5,666 nt of DNA from an uncultured Collinsella sp. GTDB lineage: Bacteria > Actinomycetota > Coriobacteriia > Coriobacteriales > Coriobacteriaceae. Of the stretch, positions 1-4,996 are shown piece after piece. Every line of letters begins with the position of its first letter. The stretch's first letter is position 1. The notes beneath the pieces are model-generated. The model had not been told where the DNA came from, did no database searches, and saw only the letters and a list, made by a program, of their open reading frames with translations. A program made the position numbers and the translations under genes. The stretch is taken from positions 1-5,666 of the forward strand of contig UROA01000119.1 of assembly GCA_900549355.1 (NCBI GenBank), read 5' to 3'.

Positions 1-47
1 GAGCCGCCCTAGGCCCTTAAACAGTCCGTATTTCACCGCAACTGACA

Positions 48-54
48 GGGGGGG
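48..54. promoter_or_regulatory. G-tract upstream of the CsoR-family gene, possible operator core
   Basis: Seven consecutive G residues lie 34 bases before the ATG of the CsoR-family gene. Operators of the CsoR/RcnR family are known to be built around a G-tract or C-tract, and these genes often regulate themselves. The flanks here do not form the clear inverted repeat expected of a canonical site, so this is only a candidate. I see no convincing -35/-10 pair in bases 1-88. Frame 1 closes with TAG at 10-12, so the first bases might be the tail of an upstream gene, but three codons cannot show that. Confidence 0.2.
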
Positions 55-88
55 CATCCGGAAGATCGACCAGAAACGAGGACCCGCC

Positions 89-361
89 ATGATGGCAGAC
101 CATAAATCGGTGACCCGCATGCTCAAGACGGCACGCGGGCAAATCGACGGCATCCTGCGGATGGTGGAGGAGGACCGTTACTGCGTCGACATCTCCACGC
201 AGCTCATGGCCACGCAGGCGCTCATCGCCCGCATCAACGCCGATGTGTTGAAGGCACACATCGAGGGCTGCGTCGCCTCGGCCATCGAATCGGGCGACGA
301 GGAGCTCAAAGCCGCCAAGCTCGCCGAGATAGAGCGCGTCGTCGACAAGCTCGCCAAGTAA
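89..361 (+). CDS. csoR: CsoR-family metal-sensing transcriptional repressor
   Basis: The 90-residue product is a full-length member of the CsoR/RcnR/FrmR (DUF156) family of all-helical, dimeric or tetrameric DNA-binding repressors. These release DNA when they bind a metal or react with a thiol-modifying signal. The family pattern is clear: a start helix with RGQIDGI (residues 16-22), EEDRYC (27-32) and LKAHIEGCV (54-62). C32, H57 and C61 have the 25- and 4-residue spacing of the Cu(I)-binding Cys-His-Cys set of CsoR. The retained His argues against the persulfide sensor CstR, and the third Cys argues against the formaldehyde sensor FrmR. The inducer remains inferred. Two ATG codons lie side by side (89 and 92). 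GAGG at 78-81 is 7 bases before the first, which is used here. The frame is open to the left window edge but has no earlier start codon. No copper transporter or chaperone lies next to it inside the window. Confidence 0.9.
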   Translation: MMADHKSVTRMLKTARGQIDGILRMVEEDRYCVDISTQLMATQALIARINADVLKAHIEGCVASAIESGDEELKAAKLAEIERVVDKLAK

Positions 362-400
362 TTGGTGCAAACGTATCTGTCCCCCTTGCACCAAAAGGGG
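362..400. repeat. Two overlapping inverted repeats between the repressor and the membrane protein gene
   Basis: Directly after the repressor stop codon, TTGGTGCAA (362-370) is perfectly complementary to TTGCACCAA (386-394), a 9-base stem with a 15-base loop. A second pair, CCCCTT (382-387) and AAGGGG (395-400), uses bases 386-387 of the first right arm, so both hairpins cannot form together. Neither is followed by a T-run, so neither is a standard terminator. TATAAA at 401-406 could be a -10 box for the next gene, but no good -35 hexamer lies 16-18 bases upstream. The C-tract/G-tract pair touching this -10 could also be a binding site for a CsoR-type repressor. Pairing is seen directly; any role is inference. 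Confidence 0.5.
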
Positions 401-439
401 TATAAAGGCGTGCAGCATATCGAACGAAAGGCAATTCGC

Positions 440-913
440 ATGAATGACTTTATGAAGGGTCGCAACGGCGCCGACGAGCTCACCATCGTGCTGGGCTTCA
501 TAGGAATTATTTTCGCGATGGTCGGATCGATGGCCCGCCACCAGTGGCTCAGCTGGATCGCCATCGCCGTAATCGTACTCGGCGTGCTGCGTGGCCTGTC
601 CAAAAACATCGACGCCCGCCGCAAGGAAAATGATTCCTTCGTTGCCGCGACTGCCAACGTCCCCTGCCTGGGCAAATTCGTCGCCAGCTTGGGCGGCGGG
701 ACTGCGGCCGCAAACGCTTCGCATGCCGCTGGTACCAGCAAGGAAGACTTTGAGCGTGCCAAGCGCACGGCCAAGAAGATGTGGAAGGGTCGCAAGACCA
801 CGGCATACCTCAAGTGCCCCAACTGCGGCCAAATGCTCTCCGTCCCCAAGGGCAAAGGCAAGATCCGCGTCACCTGCCCCAAGTGCCACGCCAAGATGGA
901 AACGCGCTCATAG
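440..913 (+). CDS. Small membrane protein with C-terminal zinc ribbon, function unknown
   Basis: The predicted product has 157 residues. Two hydrophobic segments (about 14-31 and 36-53), joined by a short RHQ turn, should anchor it in the membrane. A charged and Ala/Gly-rich linker follows (about 55-122). The C-terminus is a zinc ribbon with C126-P-N-C129 and C146-P-K-C149 separated by a Lys/Gly-rich loop, so four cysteines can bind one zinc. I infer a cytoplasmic ribbon, because the Arg/Lys-rich stretch after the second segment favours the inside. The start is ATG at 440, with GAAAGG (426-431) 8 bases upstream. The frame stays open back to a TTG at 362, but that would begin inside the hairpin next to the repressor stop and has no ribosome site. 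Similar short two-segment proteins with zinc ribbons exist in gut Firmicutes and Actinobacteria as uncharacterised proteins. The gene ends 19 bases before a strong terminator. Confidence 0.8.
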   Translation: MNDFMKGRNGADELTIVLGFIGIIFAMVGSMARHQWLSWIAIAVIVLGVLRGLSKNIDARRKENDSFVAATANVPCLGKFVASLGGGTAAANASHAAGTSKEDFERAKRTAKKMWKGRKTTAYLKCPNCGQMLSVPKGKGKIRVTCPKCHAKMETRS

Positions 914-932
914 CCGCAACACCATGGGGCAT

Positions 933-969
933 AAAAAGCCGAGGCCTCGCACTGAGACCTCGGCTTTTT
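933..969. terminator. Bidirectional intrinsic terminator between convergent genes
   Basis: AAAAAGCCGAGG (933-944) pairs perfectly with CCTCGGCTTTTT (958-969). After one mismatch, three more base pairs close a 5-base loop. The stem is GC-rich, with a T-run (965-970) on the plus strand and the matching A-run (933-937), which becomes a T-run on the minus strand. It therefore can stop transcription of the zinc-ribbon gene from the left and of the amidohydrolase gene from the right. Confidence 0.93.
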
Positions 970-973
970 TGAT

Positions 974-1002
974 TGTGACAAAGGGATTGCCCCTTTGTCA
1001 CA
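974..1002. repeat. Perfect 12-base hairpin palindrome near the amidohydrolase stop
   Basis: TGTGACAAAGGG (974-985) and CCCTTTGTCACA (991-1002) are exact complements around the 5-base loop ATTGC. No T-run follows on either strand, so this is not a standard intrinsic terminator. It sits 16 bases downstream of the amidohydrolase stop codon and next to the bidirectional terminator. It may protect the mRNA 3' end or be a copy of a dispersed palindromic repeat; the sequence alone does not decide. Confidence 0.7.
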
Positions 1003-1018
1003 TCGCCATATCGCGCGC

Positions 1019-2389
1019 TTACGCCACGCCGTCGCGGGCGAGCTCCTCGGCCAGCGCCTCGGCCGGCATTGCCATAATCGTGTCGAGCTCGGCGTCCACC
1101 TCGGGAATGCGCTTCACCTTGAGCTTGCGCACCAGATCGCCATGGCACATCACGTGCGTCGGCTCACGCAGTGCGCACAGGTCATCGAGCGGGTTCTTGC
1201 GTGTCACCAGGATATCGGCGGCCTTGCCGCACTCGATCGTGCCGGTCTCGCCGCCCAGACCCAACAGTTCGGCATTGACCTGCGTGGCCGTATGCAGCGC
1301 AAAGGCGTTGCTCACACCCACGTACTTGGCAAAATAGGCCACCTCACGCCACATGTCGTACTGCGTCACGAACGGGCAGCTCGAGTCCGTGCCAAGGCCC
1401 ACCTTAACGCCTGCTTCCAGTGCGGCACGGGCGCTCTCGATGATGCCCGAGCACACGATGTCGCCGTTCTTCTTTTGTGTATCGGTCGAATGGGTCTTTT
1501 TCGGGTCGAGCAATACAAACGGCAGCGCCGGGCTGATGGTGCAGGTCACACTCGGCGCACGTCCCTCGAGCTGCGTACCCGCGGCGCCGCGGTACAGTTC
1601 CAGGATCTCGGGCGTCAACGGAGCGCCGTGCTCAATCGTGTCAACTCCGGCCTCAAGCGCGGCCTTCACGCCTTCGGTGCTCTCGACATGGGCCATGACC
1701 GGAAGGCCAACCTCGTGCGCCGCCTTGCACGCCGCCGCGGCGACATCGACCGGCATGCGCAGCACGCCCGGCTCGCCCACCTCAGTCGCATCGAATACGC
1801 CGCCCGTCACGAACAGCTTAATGACGTCGGCACCGCGCGCATACAGGTCGCGCACCTGTTCGGCTGCCTCGGCGGGACTGTTGGTCACCTGGGCGAACAA
1901 GCCCGCACCATGGCCGCCCGGCACTGTGACACCCGTTCCCGGCGCCACCAGGCGAGGACCTTGGTACTTGCCGGCATCGATAGCATCGCGCACGGCAAGA
2001 TCGGCAAACAGCGGGTCGCCCGCACCGCGCACCGTGGTCACGCCGCTTGCCAGCTGCTGCTGGGCGCTGCCCTTGAGGATATGGCGCACGATGGCGCGCC
2101 CCACTGGATTATCGAGCTTTTTCATCAGCGCGCCCGCATCGCCCGCCGAAACCGGCTTACCCGAACCGCACAGATGCACATGCATATTGATGAGACCCGG
2201 CATGAGATACGCACCGCCCAGGTCGATGACCTCGGCACCCGCCGGCGCCTGCGCCACGGCGCTCGGGCCAATCCAGGTGATGACACCGCGCTCAACGGTC
2301 ACGGCCATATCGGGCTGCGGCTCCATATGTTCCGAGCCATCCAGGACGGTCGCATTGATAAACAACGTGGAACGATCGGCAGAGGCCAT
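1019..2389 (-). CDS. Metal-dependent amidohydrolase (imidazolonepropionase/prolidase-like family)
   Basis: The 456-residue product belongs to the amidohydrolase superfamily, which hydrolyses C-N bonds with one or two divalent metals in a TIM barrel. The N-terminal beta-sandwich half (about 1-62) leads into PGLINMHVHL with H70 and H72. GGHG (158-161) follows, then VIKL with K191 (the likely carboxylated lysine), AHVE with H234, IEHG with H254 and GTDSS with D335. The complete ligand set suggests an active binuclear enzyme. The C-terminal GTIECGKAADILV (383-395) is the usual return to the sandwich domain. The pattern fits the branch with imidazolonepropionase-like enzymes and Xaa-Pro or acyl-amino-acid dipeptidases. 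Neighbours include no histidine-degradation genes, so the substrate is unknown. There is no signal peptide, so it should act in the cytoplasm. The frame extends upstream, but ATG at 2389-2387 is chosen because GGAGGAG lies 6 bases before it. Confidence 0.9.
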   Translation of the reverse strand: MASADRSTLFINATVLDGSEHMEPQPDMAVTVERGVITWIGPSAVAQAPAGAEVIDLGGAYLMPGLINMHVHLCGSGKPVSAGDAGALMKKLDNPVGRAIVRHILKGSAQQQLASGVTTVRGAGDPLFADLAVRDAIDAGKYQGPRLVAPGTGVTVPGGHGAGLFAQVTNSPAEAAEQVRDLYARGADVIKLFVTGGVFDATEVGEPGVLRMPVDVAAAACKAAHEVGLPVMAHVESTEGVKAALEAGVDTIEHGAPLTPEILELYRGAAGTQLEGRAPSVTCTISPALPFVLLDPKKTHSTDTQKKNGDIVCSGIIESARAALEAGVKVGLGTDSSCPFVTQYDMWREVAYFAKYVGVSNAFALHTATQVNAELLGLGGETGTIECGKAADILVTRKNPLDDLCALREPTHVMCHGDLVRKLKVKRIPEVDAELDTIMAMPAEALAEELARDGVA

Positions 2390-2395
2390 ATCGAG

Positions 2396-2402
2396 CTCCT
2401 CC
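2396..2402 (-). promoter_or_regulatory. Ribosome binding site deciding the amidohydrolase start
   Basis: On the minus strand GGAGGAG lies 6 bases before ATG 2389-2387. Earlier in-frame start codons, including ATG of M-F-K-F 11 codons upstream, have no comparable site, and the residues they would add do not look like the family's N-terminus. Confidence 0.8.
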
Positions 2403-2431
2403 CCCTCAGAAAACTTGAACATCTGTCCATT

Positions 2432-2437
2432 ATTATC
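2432..2437 (-). promoter_or_regulatory. Possible -10 box for the amidohydrolase gene
   Basis: GATAAT on the minus strand matches TATAAT at five of six positions and lies about 43 bases before the start codon. The best hexamers 15-17 bases upstream (around TGTGGC) match the -35 consensus poorly. It is a candidate only. Confidence 0.25.
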
Positions 2438-2538
2438 CAGTGTAGCCCGATTGCCACAGACATATCGGTTAACGGAGGGAAGAGGGGATGTGGGGGACGG
2501 AATACGTTGCAGTCCCACCCCAGCGACACCAGGGAAAT

Positions 2539-2595
2539 GTCTCGATCTGTAACAGTCACGAGCTCAAATAACCTCTAAACGTTACAGATTGAGAC
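2539..2595. repeat. 57-base imperfect palindrome, copy A
   Basis: Left arm GTCTCGATCTGTAAC (2539-2553) and right arm GTTACAGATTGAGAC (2581-2595) pair over 15 bases with one G-T mismatch. One further T-A pair (2538/2596) extends the stem. The 27-base centre contains GAGCTC (2560-2565). It begins 8 bases downstream of the stop codon of the minus-strand AbiEi/nuclease-like gene. On the minus strand it is followed by only TTT, so it is at best a weak terminator. Its arms are identical to those of copy C (3781-3837), and 20 of 27 central bases match. Confidence 0.9.
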
Positions 2596-2603
2596 AAAAC
2601 CTC

Positions 2604-3674
2604 TCAGCGCCCATACCACTGACGTCTCCACTCCTCAGCCAAATCGGGCCGTCGCGGAATACCCGCCAGCCTCATCTTCTCAACCAGCTTCCCCGGATTC
2701 TTGAGCTCATCAAACGTAAACCGAAGCACCTTGTGCCCGAGCATTGTCAGATGGGACTCCCGTTGACGTTCTGCCACGAATGGGTCGACCGACTCCCGGG
2801 CCTCGCCGCTCTGCAAGGTGTACTTCCCCTTTCCGTCGAGCTCGCCGATGACACACGTCCCGTTCTCGAGCCGCCAAAAATAGTCGACGCGAAACACCTG
2901 GCTCGGATCGAGCGGGTCGCGAAACTCCACCTGCAGCTCCGGAACCGGAAAGCCGTACGCAATAAAGAACGCTCGGAACCGAGACTCGCCGCCGTTTTCG
3001 GACAGCCCGTCCGCATACGACGCAATCACCTGTGCCCTGCGATACCCTCGCCTGCCCTCGCAATCGGCGCGGAGGCGCTCGCACAAATCCCCACGTGATA
3101 CGCCTTTCGCCCGCAGTGCAGAATCGGCAATCGCCAACCCGTAGGAGAACGGCGCACGCAGCAAGCAATCCTCCACCGTGCGCCAAAACGACGTCACCCG
3201 CACGTCATCAACACGCTCGAGCGCGCCCGCCATCTGTGGACGCAACAACCTGCACCCGCTGCTCAACGTCACCGAACAACCCGTCTTAACAAGAAAACGC
3301 GGCCCAAGCAGATCATTCGGCACCTCCAGACCCCACAAAAGTGCCGCGTCATAACCCCAAAACGCCCAATCGGGATGAAATTCCGCAAGCCCTTTGATAG
3401 TCCTCAGCGCTCGCTCTGCCGGCGTCAATGCATCCCAATCATGCTTAAAACAGAACAGGTACGGCTCGGGCTCCGCGATATCGTCGGTTCCAACATGGCG
3501 TCGCAGCCACATGAGCTCGGTATTGTCATGCGTTGCGAGCAGCGCACCTTGCTTGGCCGTCTCCGTGAGCCGCGCGAGCATCCTATTCCGCGCCAACGTA
3601 TTGCGAGTCGCATGTTTGTGTTTGAGAACGGTATTAGACACTTTCATCACCACCACGTCAGACAAATGGGCCAT
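2604..3674 (-). CDS. AbiEi-like regulator fused to a DUF559/PD-(D/E)xK nuclease-like domain
   Basis: The product has 356 residues from ATG 3674. GTG at 3680 is an equally possible start: GGAGG (3690-3686) is 5 bases before GTG and 11 before ATG. The N-terminal half carries LTPAERALRTIKGLAEFHPDW (about 83-103) and a W-G-Y-D-A-A-L-L-W-G-L segment, as in actinobacterial proteins described as AbiEi-family antitoxin-domain proteins. The C-terminal part looks like a DUF559/Vsr-type fold: E230 in GGESRFR, PVPELQVEF (243-251), D264 in RVDYFW, then E278-L-D280-G-K282-GKY and RQRES near 303-307. D264, E278/D280 and K282 fit a PD-(D/E)xK site. No AbiEii-type toxin gene adjoins it, so it would be an orphan. 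Nuclease activity and any role in defence or gene control are inferences. Imperfect palindromes lie just beyond both ends of the gene. Confidence 0.75.
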   Translation of the reverse strand: MAHLSDVVVMKVSNTVLKHKHATRNTLARNRMLARLTETAKQGALLATHDNTELMWLRRHVGTDDIAEPEPYLFCFKHDWDALTPAERALRTIKGLAEFHPDWAFWGYDAALLWGLEVPNDLLGPRFLVKTGCSVTLSSGCRLLRPQMAGALERVDDVRVTSFWRTVEDCLLRAPFSYGLAIADSALRAKGVSRGDLCERLRADCEGRRGYRRAQVIASYADGLSENGGESRFRAFFIAYGFPVPELQVEFRDPLDPSQVFRVDYFWRLENGTCVIGELDGKGKYTLQSGEARESVDPFVAERQRESHLTMLGHKVLRFTFDELKNPGKLVEKMRLAGIPRRPDLAEEWRRQWYGR

Positions 3675-3700
3675 CGTCACCGTTGCCTCCGCTGACAAAT

Positions 3701-3757
3701 GTTTTGATCTGTAACAGGAAGACAGTCTTTGAGCCTCTAGTTGTTACAGAACAAGAT
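3701..3757. repeat. 57-base imperfect palindrome, copy B (diverged)
   Basis: Left arm GTTTTGATCTGTAAC (3701-3715) and right arm GTTACAGAACAAGAT (3743-3757) pair at 12 of 15 positions. The 27-base centre has the same length as in copies A and C but mostly different sequence, apart from CCTCTA, which is shared with copy A. It lies just upstream of the AbiEi/nuclease-like gene and 23 bases from copy C, so any promoter of that gene must overlap it or start further upstream. Confidence 0.75.
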
Positions 3758-3780
3758 CTTTCGGCAGCCGCCAACCTTCC

Positions 3781-3837
3781 GTCTCGATCTGTAACAGTTA
3801 CGGGCCCAAACAGCCGCCAAACGTTACAGATTGAGAC
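3781..3837. repeat. 57-base imperfect palindrome, copy C
   Basis: Left arm GTCTCGATCTGTAAC (3781-3795) and right arm GTTACAGATTGAGAC (3823-3837) are identical to the arms of copy A. Both enclose 27 bases. The centre holds GGGCCC (3802-3807) where copy A has GAGCTC. It lies 36 bases downstream of the stop codon of the minus-strand gene 3874-4581, in the same orientation as copy A relative to its own upstream gene. Confidence 0.9.
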
Positions 3838-3873
3838 AAAGTCAGGGCAGCAGAGCGACACCAGTAACATCCC

Positions 3874-4581
3874 CTACTCCCACTCCTGCTCGTAGATGTT
3901 GAGCGACTTTACGTACCGCCCCTGGGCGCCCATGATGTCGCGGACCAGACGCAAGAAGAAACTAATGCACGAGGTGTCAAAGCCATCCTGCAGGTCCTCC
4001 GGATGCACCGCACCAGGCCCATCGACCGCCGTGTCACTCAGGCGTGCGATGTCATACAGATAGAGTTGTCCCGCCGTCAGCCAGACATCGTCGACGCAGG
4101 CGAGGCGCACCGCAATCGCGCCGTCGCTCCAATGCTCCTTTTGCACGATATGCGGGTCGTAGACATCAAAGCGACGGTCGGTGCGCGTATCCTTCAGCGC
4201 AACCATGCCGTTCGCAGGATCCTTGTCCAAAATGCCAAAGCGCGAGAAATACTGTGTGTCGCGTACCTGCTCGAGCCGCTTGAGCGAGGCAGGCGAAAGC
4301 AATGTCGGCGGCTCTTCAACATACAGCTCGAGCAACGTCTTGCCATGGCGATAGGGGCGCTCGAAGAGCAGCCAATCGGTAAATGCCATGTTGTAGGCCA
4401 TGATTTCGTTTTGCGAAGGCTCGGTGCAATAGCTGAGCCACGGGTCGACAATGATCTCGAACTGTTCACGCGCCGGCTCCAAAAACTGGAACTTCCGCAG
4501 CATCCAAAAATGGGCCATGTCGGCAATATCGTTGCCGACGGCTTCGGCCAGCTGCGCTCGATCTAAAGCGTGATCAGTCAT
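3874..4581 (-). CDS. Hypothetical cytoplasmic protein, 235 residues
   Basis: I do not recognise this family with confidence. The product is acidic and rich in aromatic residues, with no signal peptide, membrane segment or Cys-rich metal site. An N-terminal helical part (about 8-110) contains FTDWLLFERPYRHGKTLLEL (67-86). This kind of F-x-x-W-x-x-F stretch followed by G-[KR]-T is also seen in uncharacterised proteins that carry SEC-C motifs, but no SEC-C motif is present here. Residues about 124-175 look like a small beta-rich module (VALKDTRTDRRFDVYD, then AIAVRLACVDDVWLTAG). The C-terminus is helical and ends EQEWE. The start is ATG 4581-4579, with GAGGAGG (4593-4587) 5 bases before it, which makes this a convincing gene. 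It lies alone between palindrome C and a long non-coding stretch. Confidence 0.8.
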   Translation of the reverse strand: MTDHALDRAQLAEAVGNDIADMAHFWMLRKFQFLEPAREQFEIIVDPWLSYCTEPSQNEIMAYNMAFTDWLLFERPYRHGKTLLELYVEEPPTLLSPASLKRLEQVRDTQYFSRFGILDKDPANGMVALKDTRTDRRFDVYDPHIVQKEHWSDGAIAVRLACVDDVWLTAGQLYLYDIARLSDTAVDGPGAVHPEDLQDGFDTSCISFFLRLVRDIMGAQGRYVKSLNIYEQEWE

Positions 4582-4586
4582 GGCAT

Positions 4587-4628
4587 CCTCCTCAAACTGA
4601 TGGACCTCAATTTGAGCTTACGAGGAGG
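4587..4628 (-). promoter_or_regulatory. Leader able to fold over its own ribosome binding site
   Basis: On the minus strand the leader reads CCTCCTC (4628-4622), GTAAG, CTCAAA (4616-4611), a 14-base loop, then TTTGAGGAGG (4596-4587), just before the ATG at 4581. CTCAAA can pair with TTTGAG, and the upstream CCTC with the following GAGG across a 5-base bulge plus CCT, hiding the Shine-Dalgarno sequence. A competing short hairpin CTCAA-A-TTGAG (4616-4606) would free it. Complementarity is seen; control of translation is inferred. Confidence 0.35.
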
Positions 4629-4683
4629 GTGGGCAGCCACGACCAGCGCGGGCAAAATAGGCCTCCGGCTGCAAACCAGATGC

Positions 4684-4719
4684 TGACCAAACACTTGACG
4701 AAAAGCTTGACCGAAAATG
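4684..4719. repeat. Three imperfect 12-base tandem repeats
   Basis: TGACCAAACACT, TGACGAAAAGCT and TGACCGAAAATG follow each other without gaps. TGAC begins each unit and an A-rich centre follows. They lie about 100-140 bases upstream of the minus-strand start at 4581. A period near one helical turn could suit a regulator bound side by side on one face, but this may be chance. Confidence 0.4.
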
Positions 4720-4882
4720 CGCACCGCAACAAAACCGCAGGTAAACATAGACGGCCAACCCGCCCTTTTGAGCCAAGCGCCCCCGGTCACCACAGAAACA
4801 GCAGAGCACCACAGCTCAAGAAGACGCCGAATGGACACTCGCGCGTCGGCAAACGAACAAATCGGTCGCAAACCCGCAAGGA

Positions 4883-4942
4883 GTGTCCCCGAATGCCGGC
4901 ACATAAGGAACGTCCCCAGCTGCCGGCACTTGGGGACGTTCC
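4883..4942. repeat. Composite palindromic element with two nested hairpin options
   Basis: GGAACGTCCCCA (4907-4918) pairs perfectly with TGGGGACGTTCC (4931-4942). Alternatively, bases 4885-4901 (GTCCCC, GAA, TGCCGGCA) pair with 4921-4937 (TGCCGGCA, CTT, GGGGAC) at 15 of 17 positions. The self-complementary octamer TGCCGGCA occurs in both arms, and TTGGGGAC recurs at 4957-4964. No T-run follows. It lies 54 bases downstream of the gltD stop codon. The build resembles REP-like intergenic palindromes; its number of copies in the genome is unknown from here. Confidence 0.75.
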
Positions 4943-4996
4943 ATTTGGGCCAGCCGTTGGGGACAGCCCTTGTCGATTCAGCTGTGGACAGCCGCC

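Larger units (their letters stand above)
4582..4996. other. Gene-free stretch of about 415 bases
   Basis: Open frames cross this region on both strands, but none has a good ribosome site, a recognisable product or freedom from overlap with flanking genes, so I call no gene. It holds the leader of the 3874-4581 gene, a 12-base tandem repeat (4684-4719), a composite palindrome (4883-4942) and two copies of GGACAGCC (4961-4968 and 4986-4993). I found no clear sigma-70-type promoter for the downstream minus-strand gene and no T-run terminator for gltD. Confidence 0.6.

Noticed and set aside
17..889. Long minus-strand open frame across the repressor and zinc-ribbon genes
   Set aside because: It is the antisense shadow of two well-supported plus-strand genes and has no recognisable domain or ribosome site.
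1353..2552. Second plus-strand open frame of 399 codons opposite the amidohydrolase
   Set aside because: Ser/Pro/Thr-rich shadow frame without domain signal.
995..2578. Plus-strand open frame of 527 codons opposite the amidohydrolase
   Set aside because: The composition (very His/Arg-rich) is typical of an antisense reading in GC-rich DNA. The minus-strand frame carries the complete catalytic motif set.
2539..2595. Copy A as an intrinsic terminator of the 2604-3674 gene
   Set aside because: The loop is 27 bases, the stem is not GC-rich, and only TTT follows on the minus strand.
2539..3837. Palindromes as integron attC sites
   Set aside because: Length and placement fit, but the boxes read CTGTAAC and GTTACAG rather than RYYYAAC and GTTRRRY, and no integrase gene is present.
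2539..3837. CRISPR array reading of the repeated elements
   Set aside because: Only three copies, with irregular spacing (over 1 kb, then 23 bases), and no cas genes.
3658..3895. Short open frames on both strands over palindromes B and C
   Set aside because: They arise because the repeats are nearly stop-free on both strands, and no ribosome site supports them.
4578..4904. Minus-strand open frame of 108 codons in the gene-free stretch
   Set aside because: It crosses the composite palindrome and the leader of the next gene, overlaps that gene's start, and has no convincing ribosome site or domain.
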